Virus record (IMG/VR): IMGVR_UViG_3300009610_000033
Location: 1 to 57,368 of that record
From: a virus
Reading direction: 5' to 3' (one strand)
DNA length: 57,368 nt
The number at the start of each line of letters is the position of its first letter. Positions within the stretch are counted from its first letter, which is position 1. This document shows, in pieces, positions 27,081 through 36,237 of this stretch. The position numbers and the translations under genes are program-made. The notes under the pieces are model-generated. The model saw only the letters and a program-made list of their open reading frames with translations, did no database searches and was not told where the DNA came from.

Positions 27081-28794
27081 CGGCATGGCGCAGTCAGAGC
27101 GACGGACCACGGCGCCGCCGGCGTGGCAGTGGATCGCCGAGAACTTCCAGGTGATCGATGCCGAGACCGGGAAGGCGCGGCCCTTCATCGTCTGGCCCTG
27201 GATGGTGCGGGTGCTGCTCGACACGCTGCCGGAAGGCGAGGACCTGCCGTACAGCCTGCTCCTGTACAGCACGATCAAGAAGGCTGGCAAGACGGCGTTC
27301 AACGCGGCCATCTGCGCCGAGCTGATGTTCAACCGCGCACCCGACGGCGCCGAGCTCTACAACTTCGCCAACGCCAAGGAGCAGGCGTCGGGCCGCGTCT
27401 ACCGCGCCGTGAAGTACGCGATCGAGCATAACCCGGCGTTGCTCGCTCGCTGCAGCAGCGCCCCGTTGGAGACCATCACGCGCCTGCGAGGCGGCACGAC
27501 CCTGCAGGCGATGGCGGCCATGCACGCCAACATCGCCGGCGCCAACCCGTTCTACTCCGGATGGACCGAGCTCTGGGGCTACGAGCACGAGAAGGAGCTC
27601 AGGGCCTGGGCCGAGATGACGCCGCCGCCAACCATCCGCAACAGCCTGCGGGTGGTAGACACGTACGCCGGCTACGAGGGCGAGAGCGGGCTCCTGAACC
27701 AGCTGGAGGACCAGCTGAAGGCCTCGCCGCGGCTGCACGTCGACGGCTTTGAGCTGCCAGCCGAGTATCGCGCCTACGCCCACCAGGTCGCCGCACAGCA
27801 GCCGGAGCTGGCCGAGTACCTTCTCCCGGCCGACGACGCCGGAAGCGGGCCGGTGCAGTTCGACTACGGGCTACCGATCTACGCCGACGTCGAGTCGCGC
27901 CTCTACGGATTCTGGGACGAGGGCGAGCAGGCCCGGCGTGTGCCATGGCAGCGGGGTGTCCGCGGCCTCGGCTACTACGCGGCGGAGGCGCGCTCGCTCC
28001 TGCCACAGCAGTACCGCCGGCTGCACCTGAACATGCGCGCCAAGCGGGGCGGCCAGTTCGTGGGCATTGAGGTGTGGAACGCCCTGCCGCGCGTCACCGC
28101 CTGGAGCACCGGCGACATCGACGCGGTGGTGCTGGCCGTGGACGCGGCGACGAAGGACGACCACATGGCCCTCGTTGGCGTCAGGGTCCGCGACCGCCGC
28201 GCCGAGGAGTGCTTCGTCAAGGAGTGGTTGCCAGAGGCCGACGAGCGAGCCGGCGGCGCCCTGGTGCTGGATCCGCGGGCCGTGCGCACAGAGGTACTCA
28301 GGCTGCGCGACGAGGGCATGCGCATCCTGGCGATCGGCTTCGACCCGTACCAGTTCCACGCCACGTACCTGGAGCTGGCCGCCGACGGGTTCAACATGGT
28401 CGAGATCACCCAGGGTCAGCCGCGGTTGGAGTCCGACACGCTGCTCTGGACTCTGATCCGCGACGGCCGCATCGCGCATACCGGGCACGGCGCACTCCGG
28501 GTCGCCGTCGAGAACGCCAACGCCCTCGCTGAGACGGGCAAGACAGGCGACGAGCGGCGGCTCCGGATTGTGAAGGGTAGCGGGAAGGTCGACCCGCTGG
28601 TGGCGTTGTCGATGGCGACGTGGGTGGCGCTCAACCCGCCGAAGGAGCGCGATGCGTCGGTGGGCGTCGCCCCGGGTTCGGGCCTACTCGCAGGCGCCGG
28701 TAGCAGCAGCGGCACGCGAGACAGGGCGTCGGGCGGCAGGCTGCCCACGCGGCAGGGCGGGGCGGCGCAACGGTTCAAGAGGGTGCAGAGGTAG
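26980..28794 (+). CDS. terL: Terminase large subunit
   Basis: 604 residues. The ATPase part has a Walker A variant STIKKAGKT at 97-105 and a Walker B-like segment ahead of GWTELWGYEHEKEL (about 188-201). The RNase H-like nuclease part has acidic residues in VVLAVDAATKDDHMAL (about 383-398), AIGFDPYQFH (about 447-456) and KVDPLVALSMATW (about 530-542). It pumps DNA into the prohead and cuts it. An ATG at 27061 would reduce the overlap with the small subunit to 20 bases and is an alternative start. Confidence 0.92.
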   Translation: MSLTQQSYQPSALSSVASSLTTGLFAEMVAAMVDGMAQSERRTTAPPAWQWIAENFQVIDAETGKARPFIVWPWMVRVLLDTLPEGEDLPYSLLLYSTIKKAGKTAFNAAICAELMFNRAPDGAELYNFANAKEQASGRVYRAVKYAIEHNPALLARCSSAPLETITRLRGGTTLQAMAAMHANIAGANPFYSGWTELWGYEHEKELRAWAEMTPPPTIRNSLRVVDTYAGYEGESGLLNQLEDQLKASPRLHVDGFELPAEYRAYAHQVAAQQPELAEYLLPADDAGSGPVQFDYGLPIYADVESRLYGFWDEGEQARRVPWQRGVRGLGYYAAEARSLLPQQYRRLHLNMRAKRGGQFVGIEVWNALPRVTAWSTGDIDAVVLAVDAATKDDHMALVGVRVRDRRAEECFVKEWLPEADERAGGALVLDPRAVRTEVLRLRDEGMRILAIGFDPYQFHATYLELAADGFNMVEITQGQPRLESDTLLWTLIRDGRIAHTGHGALRVAVENANALAETGKTGDERRLRIVKGSGKVDPLVALSMATWVALNPPKERDASVGVAPGSGLLAGAGSSSGTRDRASGGRLPTRQGGAAQRFKRVQR

Positions 28795-28843
28795 GGAGAA
28801 CCGGGGCCGCGTCGCGGTGCCCGTCAACGATAGGGAGACGAAC

Positions 28844-29095
28844 ATGGTGAAGCTGGGCGACCGAGGGCAGGATGCAATCACGGGCTTTGAGGGCATCGTG
28901 ACGGCCAGGGTGGAGTACATCAGCGGGTGTGTGCAGGTGTGTGTAACGCCGGGAGGGCTGGACGAAAAAGGCCAGATCCGGAAGGGAGAGTACTTCGATA
29001 TCCAGCGGGTGCATGTGGTCAACGCTGGTGCGGTGGTGCTGGACAACGGCGCGACGCCTGGCGGACCGCAGCGCGACGCACCGCCGGCCCGATAG
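28844..29095 (+). CDS. Conserved small phage protein
   Basis: 83 residues. VKLGDRGQDAITGFEGIVTARVEYISGCVQVCV and GEYFDIQRVHVV follow a pattern common in phages of many hosts (LGDk..DkiTGfEGI........GC..v.v). It is a small beta-barrel of unknown role. GGGAGACGAAC precedes the ATG; the longer frame overlaps the terminase gene. Confidence 0.65.
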   Translation: MVKLGDRGQDAITGFEGIVTARVEYISGCVQVCVTPGGLDEKGQIRKGEYFDIQRVHVVNAGAVVLDNGATPGGPQRDAPPAR

Positions 29096-29124
29096 CCGCC
29101 ACACCGTAGGGGGAGGGAGGCGCC

Positions 29125-29322
29125 ATGCAGCCACGACGGCCGCCCAGACGCCAAGAGCGCGCAGCGGACGAGACCGTCATCATCGTGGATAGGGAGTATG
29201 CATTGCAGGAGATTCGCAGCCTGACCATGCAGCTGAACATGTGGCGCCGCCTGGTCGGGCTGGCGCCAGCTGTCGTTGAGCGTAGGGTCGAGTCACTTGA
29301 CGCGCCCGGGGATCAGGCTTAG
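29125..29322 (+). CDS. Small hypothetical protein
   Basis: 65 residues. Basic, Pro/Arg-rich start, then a helix IVDREYALQEIRSLTMQLNMWRRL. GGGAGGGAGG lies upstream of the ATG. Its last codons overlap the promoter of the head operon. Confidence 0.5.
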   Translation: MQPRRPPRRQERAADETVIIVDREYALQEIRSLTMQLNMWRRLVGLAPAVVERRVESLDAPGDQA

Positions 29323-29325
29323 ACT
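29297..29325 (+). promoter_or_regulatory. Promoter of the head operon
   Basis: TTGACG (29297-29302), 17 bases, TAGACT (29320-29325). Followed by a roughly 150-base leader that contains an intrinsic terminator (29433-29452) before the portal start. Confidence 0.75.
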
Positions 29326-29432
29326 ACTACCCGTTGTGGTGGCCAGCACGGCACCAACCGAATAGCAGGGCCGCAACTGTGTGAACACACCGCAGTCCCG
29401 CCCGTCGTCCGTGGCCGCTCGCCCCAACAGGC

Positions 29433-29452
29433 GCCCGCCAGGGATGGCGGGC
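29433..29452 (+). terminator. Leader terminator before the portal gene
   Basis: GCCCGCCA (29433-29440) and TGGCGGGC (29445-29452) pair over GGGA, followed by TCTTTTGCTTT. The arrangement promoter, hairpin, CTCTT/TTTA tract, GGCCACGG and start codon recurs at 53079-53177. Confidence 0.75.
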
Positions 29453-29479
29453 TCTTTTGCTTTAGGCCACGGGGACGGA

Positions 29480-31933
29480 ATGACGCCAACCCGCAGGGAA
29501 CTGATCGCCGACGAGGCGCGGGCCGAACTGGCCGCGCTGGCTGGCGCTACCCGGCGAGCGGTGACCAAGCCCGCTACCACCCGCGTCACCCCCACCGCCG
29601 CCCAGCCGTCCGCCGCGCCGACCTACGAGCCCGGGCTGCCGTCGCTCCTGGCCGGCGCCGGGAAGGACCAGTTCGCTGCCGCCGGCCGCCGCACCATCGA
29701 CCGGCCCACCTACACCCAGGAGCAGGTCTACGCAGCGCTGGATGCGGCGTTGGACTACAACCCCGACGCGTCCTACGCCGCCTGGGTGTACAAGCTCCTG
29801 GGCCTGCGCGACTGGGACCTGGTGGTCGAAGGCGAAGACGGTGAGCCCGACGAGCTCGTCACCGACGAAGCCCTCGCGTTCACCGAGCGCTGCTGCCTGG
29901 CCTACGGTGGCGGGATCGATGCGATGCTCGCGGTGGGGATGGAGTCGCTGTTCCGCCGCGGCGCCATCGCCGGCGAGCTCGACGTGGCCGACAGCCTCGA
30001 CGAGGTCCTCGACGTGGCGTTCGTGGATCCGGCCTACGTCGACTTTGAGCCGATCACGGACGGCAATCACAAGAGCCTGCGCCCCGTGTACCTGCCGTCG
30101 ACCGGCGGCGATCCGGTGCCGTTCAACCAGCACCAGTTCACCTACATCTCGCATGGTGCGCGGGTAGATCTGCCGTACGGCAAGTCCCCGTTCCTGCCGC
30201 TGGTCGACGCTGCCTACCCCTACGCCGAGCTGCGGGACGGGCTGCAGCGGGTGGTCAAGGGCCAGGGCTTCAGCAAGATGGCCTTCATCTACGACTACGA
30301 CCAGGTGGTCAGGACCGCGCCACCAGACGCCGTCCAGTTGTCCGCCGAGGGCGGGGTGAAGGTCCTCGACTGGAACAAGCTCAAGGCGCACCTCGACGCG
30401 TTCGTGGAGGACCTCCAGGACGAGATCGAGGAGATGTACGACGACGATCGGTGGGTGCTGCCCGACATGGTGAAGCCAGGCAGCGTCGGCGCCAACCACG
30501 CGACTGAGTCGATGGACTTCGCAAAGATCGCGCAGCTGTTCGACCAGGACGCCATCGTGGCCACCAAGAGCCAGCCGGCTATCCACGGCCGGCAGTGGGG
30601 CTCCGACCTGTCGTCGACTGGCTCTGTGCAGTGGACGGTGCAGGCGCTGGGCATTGAGGCCATGCGCGACTACGTGCGCCGCTTCGTGGAGTTCGTGGTC
30701 GACGGCTGGCTCACCGTCACTGGGCGCCGCGGCGCGGCTCGCCTGGTGTTCCCGCCACTCCGTAAGGAGGACCGGAAGGCCGAGGCTGAGGCCGACAAGC
30801 TCGTCACTGAAAACGCGATCCTGCTCCGCGATGCCGGTGCGATCGACAACGACGAGATGGCCGAGATGACGGTCGGCCACCCGGCCACCGGTGCGCCGGC
30901 TACGGTCGACGTACCGCCTGCACCGTTCGCCAACGGCCGCACGACTCCCGCGCGCCAGCTGCCGCTGCTGGTCGGTGACCAAGGCTCGCGCGCCGACCCC
31001 TTCACCCCAGAGGTGACGGACGCGGCCGGGCCCGTCGAGATGGAGAACGAACAGCAACCGCCCGGCGAGGTTGATGCTCGCCGGGTGGTGCGTGCCTTCG
31101 ATGAGTGGGCACGCGACGAGGCTGAGAGCTTCGACGGATTGCTCGACGCCGTGGTCGTCACCTCGGCGCCTGAAGCCAGCAATGGCCGCGCGAAGTCCAA
31201 CGGCAACGGCCACGCGCGCGCACTGTCGGCGCCGGCCGGGCGCTGGCAGTGGGACGCCACCGTGGCCCGCTGGCGCTACCCGTCCGATACGCCCAACCGC
31301 CTGGGCCGCCTGCTGCCGCCAGAGCGCGCCGACGAGATATTCGAGCGCCGCATGGCTGCCAGGAAGGCCGAAGCGGTTGCCCTCGCCGAGCGCTTCACGG
31401 CGGGCCGGATGACGACCCGCGAGTTCCAGGACGCCTGGGCGAGGGTGGCGAAGGACGCCCACCTGGAGGCCCGCATGATCGCGGCCGGCGGGAAGAACGC
31501 CATGACGCCCACGCACTACGGTGCGGTTGGTGGCCGTGCCGGCACCGAGTACCGCGTGATCGGCAGCCTCGGCAAGCAGATCGAGTCGGGCGAGCTGTCG
31601 GCCGCGCAGATCCGCCAGGCTGTGGCGCGCCGCTTCGATGCCCCGGTGCGAGAGACGTACCGCCGCGGGCGCGAGTATGTGCACAGCCGAGCCGGGTACA
31701 TGGAGGAGCGCAACCACCTGGAGCCGGGCGCCATGCACTGCCCGGGCTGTGAGGCCGAGGCCGGCCGCGGCTGGGTGGCGCTGGGGAGCATCAAGCCCGT
31801 GGGGCAGCGCGACTGCTCGACCGGCTGTGCGTGCCACATCGAGTTCCGCGTGAGTGCCGAGCAGGCCATGCCGGCGCACCGGGCCGCGGGGACTGTCGAC
31901 GTGTACCGCACGATGTACGAGGTGCCAGCGTGA
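29480..31933 (+). CDS. Portal protein fused to a MuF-like head-morphogenesis domain
   Basis: 817 residues. Residues about 60-480 are a portal of the DUF935/SPP1-like order, with conserved-looking VYKLLGLRDWDLVVEGEDG, an acidic loop, LPYGKSPFLPLVDAAYPYAEL and a long C-terminal helix. Residues about 620-800 are a MuF/SPP1 gp7-type domain ending HCPGCEAEAGRGWV and CSTGCACHIEF, whose Cys pairs are typical. Portal and MuF are usually separate genes; fusion is known in some phages. It forms the dodecameric ring at the capsid vertex. Start at 29480 follows GGGGACGG; an upstream in-frame ATG at 29381 lies in the leader before the terminator. Confidence 0.85.
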   Translation: MTPTRRELIADEARAELAALAGATRRAVTKPATTRVTPTAAQPSAAPTYEPGLPSLLAGAGKDQFAAAGRRTIDRPTYTQEQVYAALDAALDYNPDASYAAWVYKLLGLRDWDLVVEGEDGEPDELVTDEALAFTERCCLAYGGGIDAMLAVGMESLFRRGAIAGELDVADSLDEVLDVAFVDPAYVDFEPITDGNHKSLRPVYLPSTGGDPVPFNQHQFTYISHGARVDLPYGKSPFLPLVDAAYPYAELRDGLQRVVKGQGFSKMAFIYDYDQVVRTAPPDAVQLSAEGGVKVLDWNKLKAHLDAFVEDLQDEIEEMYDDDRWVLPDMVKPGSVGANHATESMDFAKIAQLFDQDAIVATKSQPAIHGRQWGSDLSSTGSVQWTVQALGIEAMRDYVRRFVEFVVDGWLTVTGRRGAARLVFPPLRKEDRKAEAEADKLVTENAILLRDAGAIDNDEMAEMTVGHPATGAPATVDVPPAPFANGRTTPARQLPLLVGDQGSRADPFTPEVTDAAGPVEMENEQQPPGEVDARRVVRAFDEWARDEAESFDGLLDAVVVTSAPEASNGRAKSNGNGHARALSAPAGRWQWDATVARWRYPSDTPNRLGRLLPPERADEIFERRMAARKAEAVALAERFTAGRMTTREFQDAWARVAKDAHLEARMIAAGGKNAMTPTHYGAVGGRAGTEYRVIGSLGKQIESGELSAAQIRQAVARRFDAPVRETYRRGREYVHSRAGYMEERNHLEPGAMHCPGCEAEAGRGWVALGSIKPVGQRDCSTGCACHIEFRVSAEQAMPAHRAAGTVDVYRTMYEVPA

Positions 31934-32130
31934 TCGCCGACGCCGTGCTCTGCCCCGTCTGCCGGCGGCGCGCCTCCTCGGTGCGCCAGGAGATCGACGG
32001 CAACACCCGCACGCGCGTGTGGGTCCACACGGGCTACAGCTGCCGGGCGCAGGACACGGTTGTCCCTGCGGAGATCGACCGGGCGGAAGCGGCCAAGAAC
32101 CTGGATCCGCGGATCGGGAGGGGAGCATGA
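31930..32130 (+). CDS. Small zinc-binding protein
   Basis: 66 residues from a GTG overlapping the portal stop. CPVCRRRASSVRQEIDG and YSCRAQD supply three cysteines plus nearby His, a small zinc ribbon. ATGA overlap with the protease gene. Confidence 0.55.
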   Translation: MIADAVLCPVCRRRASSVRQEIDGNTRTRVWVHTGYSCRAQDTVVPAEIDRAEAAKNLDPRIGRGA

Positions 32131-33647
32131 GCAACCAGAAGCCCGAGTTCTACCACTACGCCGAGGCCCGCCAGGTGGTGGTCCGCGCTGAGGGTGACGA
32201 TGCCGTTGGGCGCGTCACCGGCCAGCCGAGCGACAAGCAGCTGGCGATCATCAACGCCCGCTGCGCCCTCGTGCCCCAGCGGGCCGAGGACCTGTTCGTG
32301 TGGGACATCGAGATCAGCAACAACCACGTAGACAGCCACGGCACGTGGATGGACGACGCCACGTCCCTGGTCAACTACGAACGCCAGGCCAACAGCGGCC
32401 GCGGCATCCCCTACCTGCGCCACCACGACACCCGCTCCGACGAGTGGGGCCGGGTGTATGCCGGGCTGCTGGAGGATGCGCCTGCACCCGAGCGGGTGCC
32501 ACGTGCGGCCGGCTCGCCGGCCCTGGCGCGTGACCTATTCCGCGACACGGCCACGCCCATGCGGTTGGTCGAGTCGGTGTTCACCCGCCGCGACATCGCG
32601 CCCGAACTGATCAGCCGCCTGGAGTCTGGCATCAGCGCCAGCAACAGTATCGGCTTCTCGGTCTACACCCCGGCCGACCCCGGCTCGATGCTGGAGTGCG
32701 ACATCTGCGGGGTGGACATCTTCCTGATGGACGCGGGCGGGTTCGTCTGCAAGCACATGCCCGGCTTCGAGTACATCGAGCCGCTGGGCCAGGGCGACGA
32801 CGCCGAGCAGGTGCAGGTGATCGCCACGGCCAAGGTCGTGGGCGCCAGTCAGCGCGAGGCCTCGGGCGTGTACCTGGGCTCGACGCCTGGCACCTACACG
32901 CTCGCCGACCGCGTGGCGGCACTCTACCACGCCGGCCAGGTCGGCGAGGGCGAGGCGCGCCGCTACGAGGAAGTGCACCGCCTGGAGCGGGGCTACGTGG
33001 TGGGCGACCGCCGCACGATGTTCGACATGGGTGGTACCAAGACGGTGACTCCACCGGTTCTCGACGCCGGTGTCACGACAGGCCAAGACGCCTCCGAGCG
33101 CGAATCTGATGGAGGTGATCCGAGCATGGATCCGAAGCAACTGCTCGAACGCGTCCGCGCGCTCTTGGGCGTCGACCAGGACCGGGTCGCCGCGTTCGAG
33201 CTGGCGGACGGCGAGAAGGACCCGATCACCGCGATGCACCGGGTGCTGGTCGATGAGGTCGACCGGGAGCGCAAGGCCGTGACCGCAGCCAATGGGCAGG
33301 TCGAGGCGCAGCGCCGCACGGTGGCAGAGCGGCTGGGTGCGACCGAGGGCGAGAGCCTGACCGACGCGCTCGACCGGGTCATGGCCCTGGCGAAGCTGGG
33401 CGAGGGGGCGCGTGATCGCCTCGTCGACGAGCTCCTCAGCCAGATGACGCGGGCCGGTATCAAGTACGAGGCCGAGGCGCAGCGAGCGATCGCAGTGCGC
33501 ATGACGCCCGACGAGATCGAGGCCCAGACCAAGATGTTCAAGGCGACTGCCGACAGCCGGTTCACGGCGGGCACCGTCTCCGATCCCGCCGTCGAGCCCC
33601 GCGCCGCCACCGGTGTGCGCCGGCCCGACCCGGCCCTCGTGGGCTAG
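32127..33647 (+). CDS. Prohead protease fused to scaffold
   Basis: 506 residues. The N-terminal half has the S78-type layout: a strand-rich core, GIPYLRHHDTRSDEWGRV (catalytic His near 98) and ISRLESGISASNSIGFSV (nucleophile Ser near 170), with an inserted zinc-ribbon-like CDICG...CKH. The C-terminal 173 residues are a charged, helical scaffold-like segment. It matures the capsid by cleaving scaffold and itself. A start codon with a near-perfect ribosome site lies inside the gene at 33126. Confidence 0.8.
   Translation: MSNQKPEFYHYAEARQVVVRAEGDDAVGRVTGQPSDKQLAIINARCALVPQRAEDLFVWDIEISNNHVDSHGTWMDDATSLVNYERQANSGRGIPYLRHHDTRSDEWGRVYAGLLEDAPAPERVPRAAGSPALARDLFRDTATPMRLVESVFTRRDIAPELISRLESGISASNSIGFSVYTPADPGSMLECDICGVDIFLMDAGGFVCKHMPGFEYIEPLGQGDDAEQVQVIATAKVVGASQREASGVYLGSTPGTYTLADRVAALYHAGQVGEGEARRYEEVHRLERGYVVGDRRTMFDMGGTKTVTPPVLDAGVTTGQDASERESDGGDPSMDPKQLLERVRALLGVDQDRVAAFELADGEKDPITAMHRVLVDEVDRERKAVTAANGQVEAQRRTVAERLGATEGESLTDALDRVMALAKLGEGARDRLVDELLSQMTRAGIKYEAEAQRAIAVRMTPDEIEAQTKMFKATADSRFTAGTVSDPAVEPRAATGVRRPDPALVG
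33126..33647 (+). CDS. Nested scaffold protein (internal start)
   Basis: In-frame ATG at 33126 preceded by GGAGGTGATC (33111-33120), an almost full match to the anti-Shine-Dalgarno sequence, 5 bases upstream. It would yield the 173-residue scaffold domain alone (MDPKQLLERVRALLG onward) in excess over the protease fusion, as in lambda C/Nu3. Confidence 0.7.
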   Translation: MDPKQLLERVRALLGVDQDRVAAFELADGEKDPITAMHRVLVDEVDRERKAVTAANGQVEAQRRTVAERLGATEGESLTDALDRVMALAKLGEGARDRLVDELLSQMTRAGIKYEAEAQRAIAVRMTPDEIEAQTKMFKATADSRFTAGTVSDPAVEPRAATGVRRPDPALVG

Positions 33648-33662
33648 GAGGACCACCACACA

Positions 33663-34097
33663 ATGAGCGATCCGCGACTCACGTTGGACTTCCAGGGTCA
33701 GAACGCCGAGTTCCTGACCTTCGCCATCGACAACTCCCAGATCACCTACAGCGCGACGGCGGCCAAGGGTAGCAGCCAGGTTGGCCTGGCCGTGACCATG
33801 TCCGCCGACGACACGATCAAGCTGACCGAGGATGGCGAGGGGATCCTCGGTGTCCTGGTGCTGGTGACCCACGACAACTACGCCACCGTGCAGGTCAGCG
33901 GTGCGATGAAGTTGCCGAAGGGCAGCGGCGCCACGATCACCCGCCTGAAGAAGCTGGTGGGCGCCTTGGGCGCGGCCAGCGCGAAGGGCTACGTCCGCGA
34001 CGTGGCCACCGGCACGGCCGCAGAACTGGGCGTTGCCCGGGGCTTCACGGTCCGTGCCACCGCCGACTCCGCCGGCTTGATCGCCGCGGTGCTGTAG
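33663..34097 (+). CDS. Capsid decoration protein
   Basis: 144 residues, all-beta, with DDTIKLTEDGEGILGVLVLV and a GVARGFTVRATADSAG end that fits lambda gpD/SHP- or DUF2190-like capsid cement proteins. Its position just before the major capsid gene is diagnostic. AGGAGG precedes the ATG. Confidence 0.75.
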   Translation: MSDPRLTLDFQGQNAEFLTFAIDNSQITYSATAAKGSSQVGLAVTMSADDTIKLTEDGEGILGVLVLVTHDNYATVQVSGAMKLPKGSGATITRLKKLVGALGAASAKGYVRDVATGTAAELGVARGFTVRATADSAGLIAAVL

Positions 34098-34110
34098 GAG
34101 GCATGACACG

Positions 34111-35346
34111 ATGACCATTCTCTTCAAGGACTTTACGCCGAACCGTGCCATGCCGGAGCGCTCGCTCCAGCTGGCAAAGAACATCGACGACGGCATCTAC
34201 GACACCCACGACGAGGAGGAGGGGCGCACCCTCACCGCGCTGGAGGTGTTGGAGCGCGAGGACCCGAGCGACGACCAGCCCGACTGGCTGCGCGGCACTA
34301 CCGCGCTCCAGCGCTCGTTCATGGCGATGAACGTGCGGACCCGGGACGACCACCAGCGCGGTATCCGCGCCTCGACGGTCGGTCAGCTGTTCGACGCCGG
34401 CGGCGGCCGCGGCGCTGTGCTGTTCCCTCTGTGGATCGAGCAGTCCTGCCGTGACCGGCAGGCGGCCATCTTCGAACGCTTCTACTCGTCCAACCAGGTG
34501 GGTGACGGCAACAACGCATTGCGCCCGCACAACCTCGCCGCGCAGATCACGGGCGATGCGTTGCGGCAGTCGCTCCTGCCGCTCCTGGTGGGCTCGCAGG
34601 AGCTGGGCGACGGGCGGCCGTACACGTCGTTCCACATGAGCGAGGACTCGACGAAGACGACCATGCGTCGTCGCACCGAGTTCGCGCCGTCGGCAGTGTA
34701 CAGCCTGACGGCGTCGGAGCGGACGCATAAGCTGGAGGAGTTCGGGATCCAGCTGGAGATCAGCTACAAGGCCATGCGCGAGTACGCGCTGCCGGCCTTG
34801 CAGCAGCACCTCAACTGGATCGCCCAGCGGAACGACCTCACGAAGGAGCAGGTCGCCTACGAGGTGCACATGTCGGGCGACGGCAGTTCGGCTGCCGCGA
34901 CCAACACGAACGTCTCGAGCCTGACCGGCGGTGTGGCCGGCGCGATCACCCTGCCTCAGCTGCTGGAGTTCCTGCGGCTGTACGAGGGCGACGGCAACTA
35001 CGCTCCCTCGATCATGATCGGCACGAGCGCTGTGCTGACGGTGTTCGATGCGTCGACGTTCGGCAGCGCCGAGCACCCGACGTTCGGCCCCCTGGGCCTT
35101 GCCATGCTCGGCCAGGCGTCGCGCCCTGAGGCGCGGTCGGTTCCGCCGATGTACTCCCGGAGCTACGCCACGGCGAACAAGGGAGGCTTCTTCGACCGGG
35201 CGACGCTGCGCATGGTCTACACCCCGCTCCTCGTCGAGCGGGACAAGGTCATCACGGGCAAGTTCGACGTGATCGTGATCTCCGAAGAGACGAACTTCGA
35301 TCACCTGCGTGACGGTGGCCGGCGCACGCTCGACGTGAACAACTAG
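34111..35346 (+). CDS. Major capsid protein (HK97 fold)
   Basis: 411 residues. N-terminal helical scaffold-like part (about 1-70), an E-loop region, then the P- and A-domain pattern, including EEFGIQLEISYKAMREYALP and a C-terminal KVITGKFDVIVISEETNF. Length and position (protease, decoration, capsid) fit the HK97-type lattice protein. AGGAGG lies 7-8 bases before the ATG. Confidence 0.85.
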   Translation: MTILFKDFTPNRAMPERSLQLAKNIDDGIYDTHDEEEGRTLTALEVLEREDPSDDQPDWLRGTTALQRSFMAMNVRTRDDHQRGIRASTVGQLFDAGGGRGAVLFPLWIEQSCRDRQAAIFERFYSSNQVGDGNNALRPHNLAAQITGDALRQSLLPLLVGSQELGDGRPYTSFHMSEDSTKTTMRRRTEFAPSAVYSLTASERTHKLEEFGIQLEISYKAMREYALPALQQHLNWIAQRNDLTKEQVAYEVHMSGDGSSAAATNTNVSSLTGGVAGAITLPQLLEFLRLYEGDGNYAPSIMIGTSAVLTVFDASTFGSAEHPTFGPLGLAMLGQASRPEARSVPPMYSRSYATANKGGFFDRATLRMVYTPLLVERDKVITGKFDVIVISEETNFDHLRDGGRRTLDVNN

Positions 35347-35358
35347 GAGCGTCGCGAG

Positions 35359-36162
35359 ATGAAGATCAACAATCGCACGTTCCTGGCGTTCATCCTTCTC
35401 CTCGTCGTGGCGGGGGTGGCTTCGGCCATCCTCGTCCCGTCGGCCCCGGCCACTGGCGCGCCCGTCCAGCAGAACCGGTTCAACTACCGGGTGCAGGTCC
35501 GCGCCAGCAGCACCGAGCCGGCCCTGTGGGTGCGCCAGAGCGGCGCAGGGAAGGCGTTCGAGGTCCAGGCGGTGCCGACCAACACCGGCACGCCAGGCGT
35601 CAACGGGACGCCGGTGACGGCTCTGTCGGTGGCGAAGTCCGGGGTGACTACCTTCAACCTGCCACTGGCGGTTCCGACCGCCGGTGGCCTGACCCTGGGC
35701 GGCGTGGTCACCAACGCGGTCAACGTCGAACACCGGAACTTCCCGACGTACGCGACGACCAGCTTCACCTACACGGCGGCGGCCGGCGGCACGGTGCCGC
35801 TGTTCACCATCGCGGCGGGTGAGGAATGGGTGGTGCACGGGTTGTGGTTGGAAGTCACTTCCAACTTCAACGCCACCGGCGATGACGTCACCATGCTCAT
35901 CGGCGACGGCAACGACACCGACGGATTCTGTGTGCTCGCCGACGCGGAGTTGCAAGCCGCCGATACCGAGGGCACGGGGTGGAGCGCTGGCTGGCAGTGC
36001 CAGGTGGCTGCTACCAGGGGCGTGTACCAGGACGGGACCGGCGGGTTCATCTACGACGAGGCGTCGACCGAGACGATCGACGCGATCATCGGCGAGACGT
36101 CGGGCACCACCCTCAGTGGTGGCGCCGCGACGGCGCACATCCTCTACACACGGATCGACTGA
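35359..36162 (+). CDS. Exported or anchored protein within the head operon
   Basis: 267 residues. Residues 8-25 form a hydrophobic signal or anchor (FLAFILLLVVAGVASAIL), after two Lys/Arg. The rest is beta-rich, Gly/Thr/Val-heavy, with two cysteines (GFCVLA, WQCQVA) and repeated DGNDTDGF-like turns; it resembles a surface or head-fibre jelly-roll. A signal sequence in a capsid gene block is odd: either the product is exported to the host surface, or it is a virion protein whose leader is a capsid-binding helix. Confidence 0.6.
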   Translation: MKINNRTFLAFILLLVVAGVASAILVPSAPATGAPVQQNRFNYRVQVRASSTEPALWVRQSGAGKAFEVQAVPTNTGTPGVNGTPVTALSVAKSGVTTFNLPLAVPTAGGLTLGGVVTNAVNVEHRNFPTYATTSFTYTAAAGGTVPLFTIAAGEEWVVHGLWLEVTSNFNATGDDVTMLIGDGNDTDGFCVLADAELQAADTEGTGWSAGWQCQVAATRGVYQDGTGGFIYDEASTETIDAIIGETSGTTLSGGAATAHILYTRID

Positions 36163-36172
36163 CGGTGATCAC

Positions 36173-36202
36173 GCGGCGGGCGGTCTCGACGACGCCCGCC
36201 GC
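36173..36202 (+). terminator. Stem-loop between head and connector genes
   Basis: GCGGCGGGCG (36173-36182) and CGCCCGCCGC (36193-36202) pair over a 10-base loop. Probably attenuates transcription after the highly expressed capsid genes. Confidence 0.5.
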
Positions 36203-36237
36203 GGCAGTGCTTATCCGAGAGTCCACAGGAGGCCATG

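Noticed and set aside
29462-32134. An 890-codon minus-strand open frame opposite the portal gene
   Set aside because: Composition is that of the reverse complement of a biased coding frame, with no ribosome site or motif.
34045-36138. A 697-codon minus-strand open frame opposite the capsid gene
   Set aside because: Antisense shadow of the major capsid and following gene; Arg/Val/His-rich without recognisable fold.
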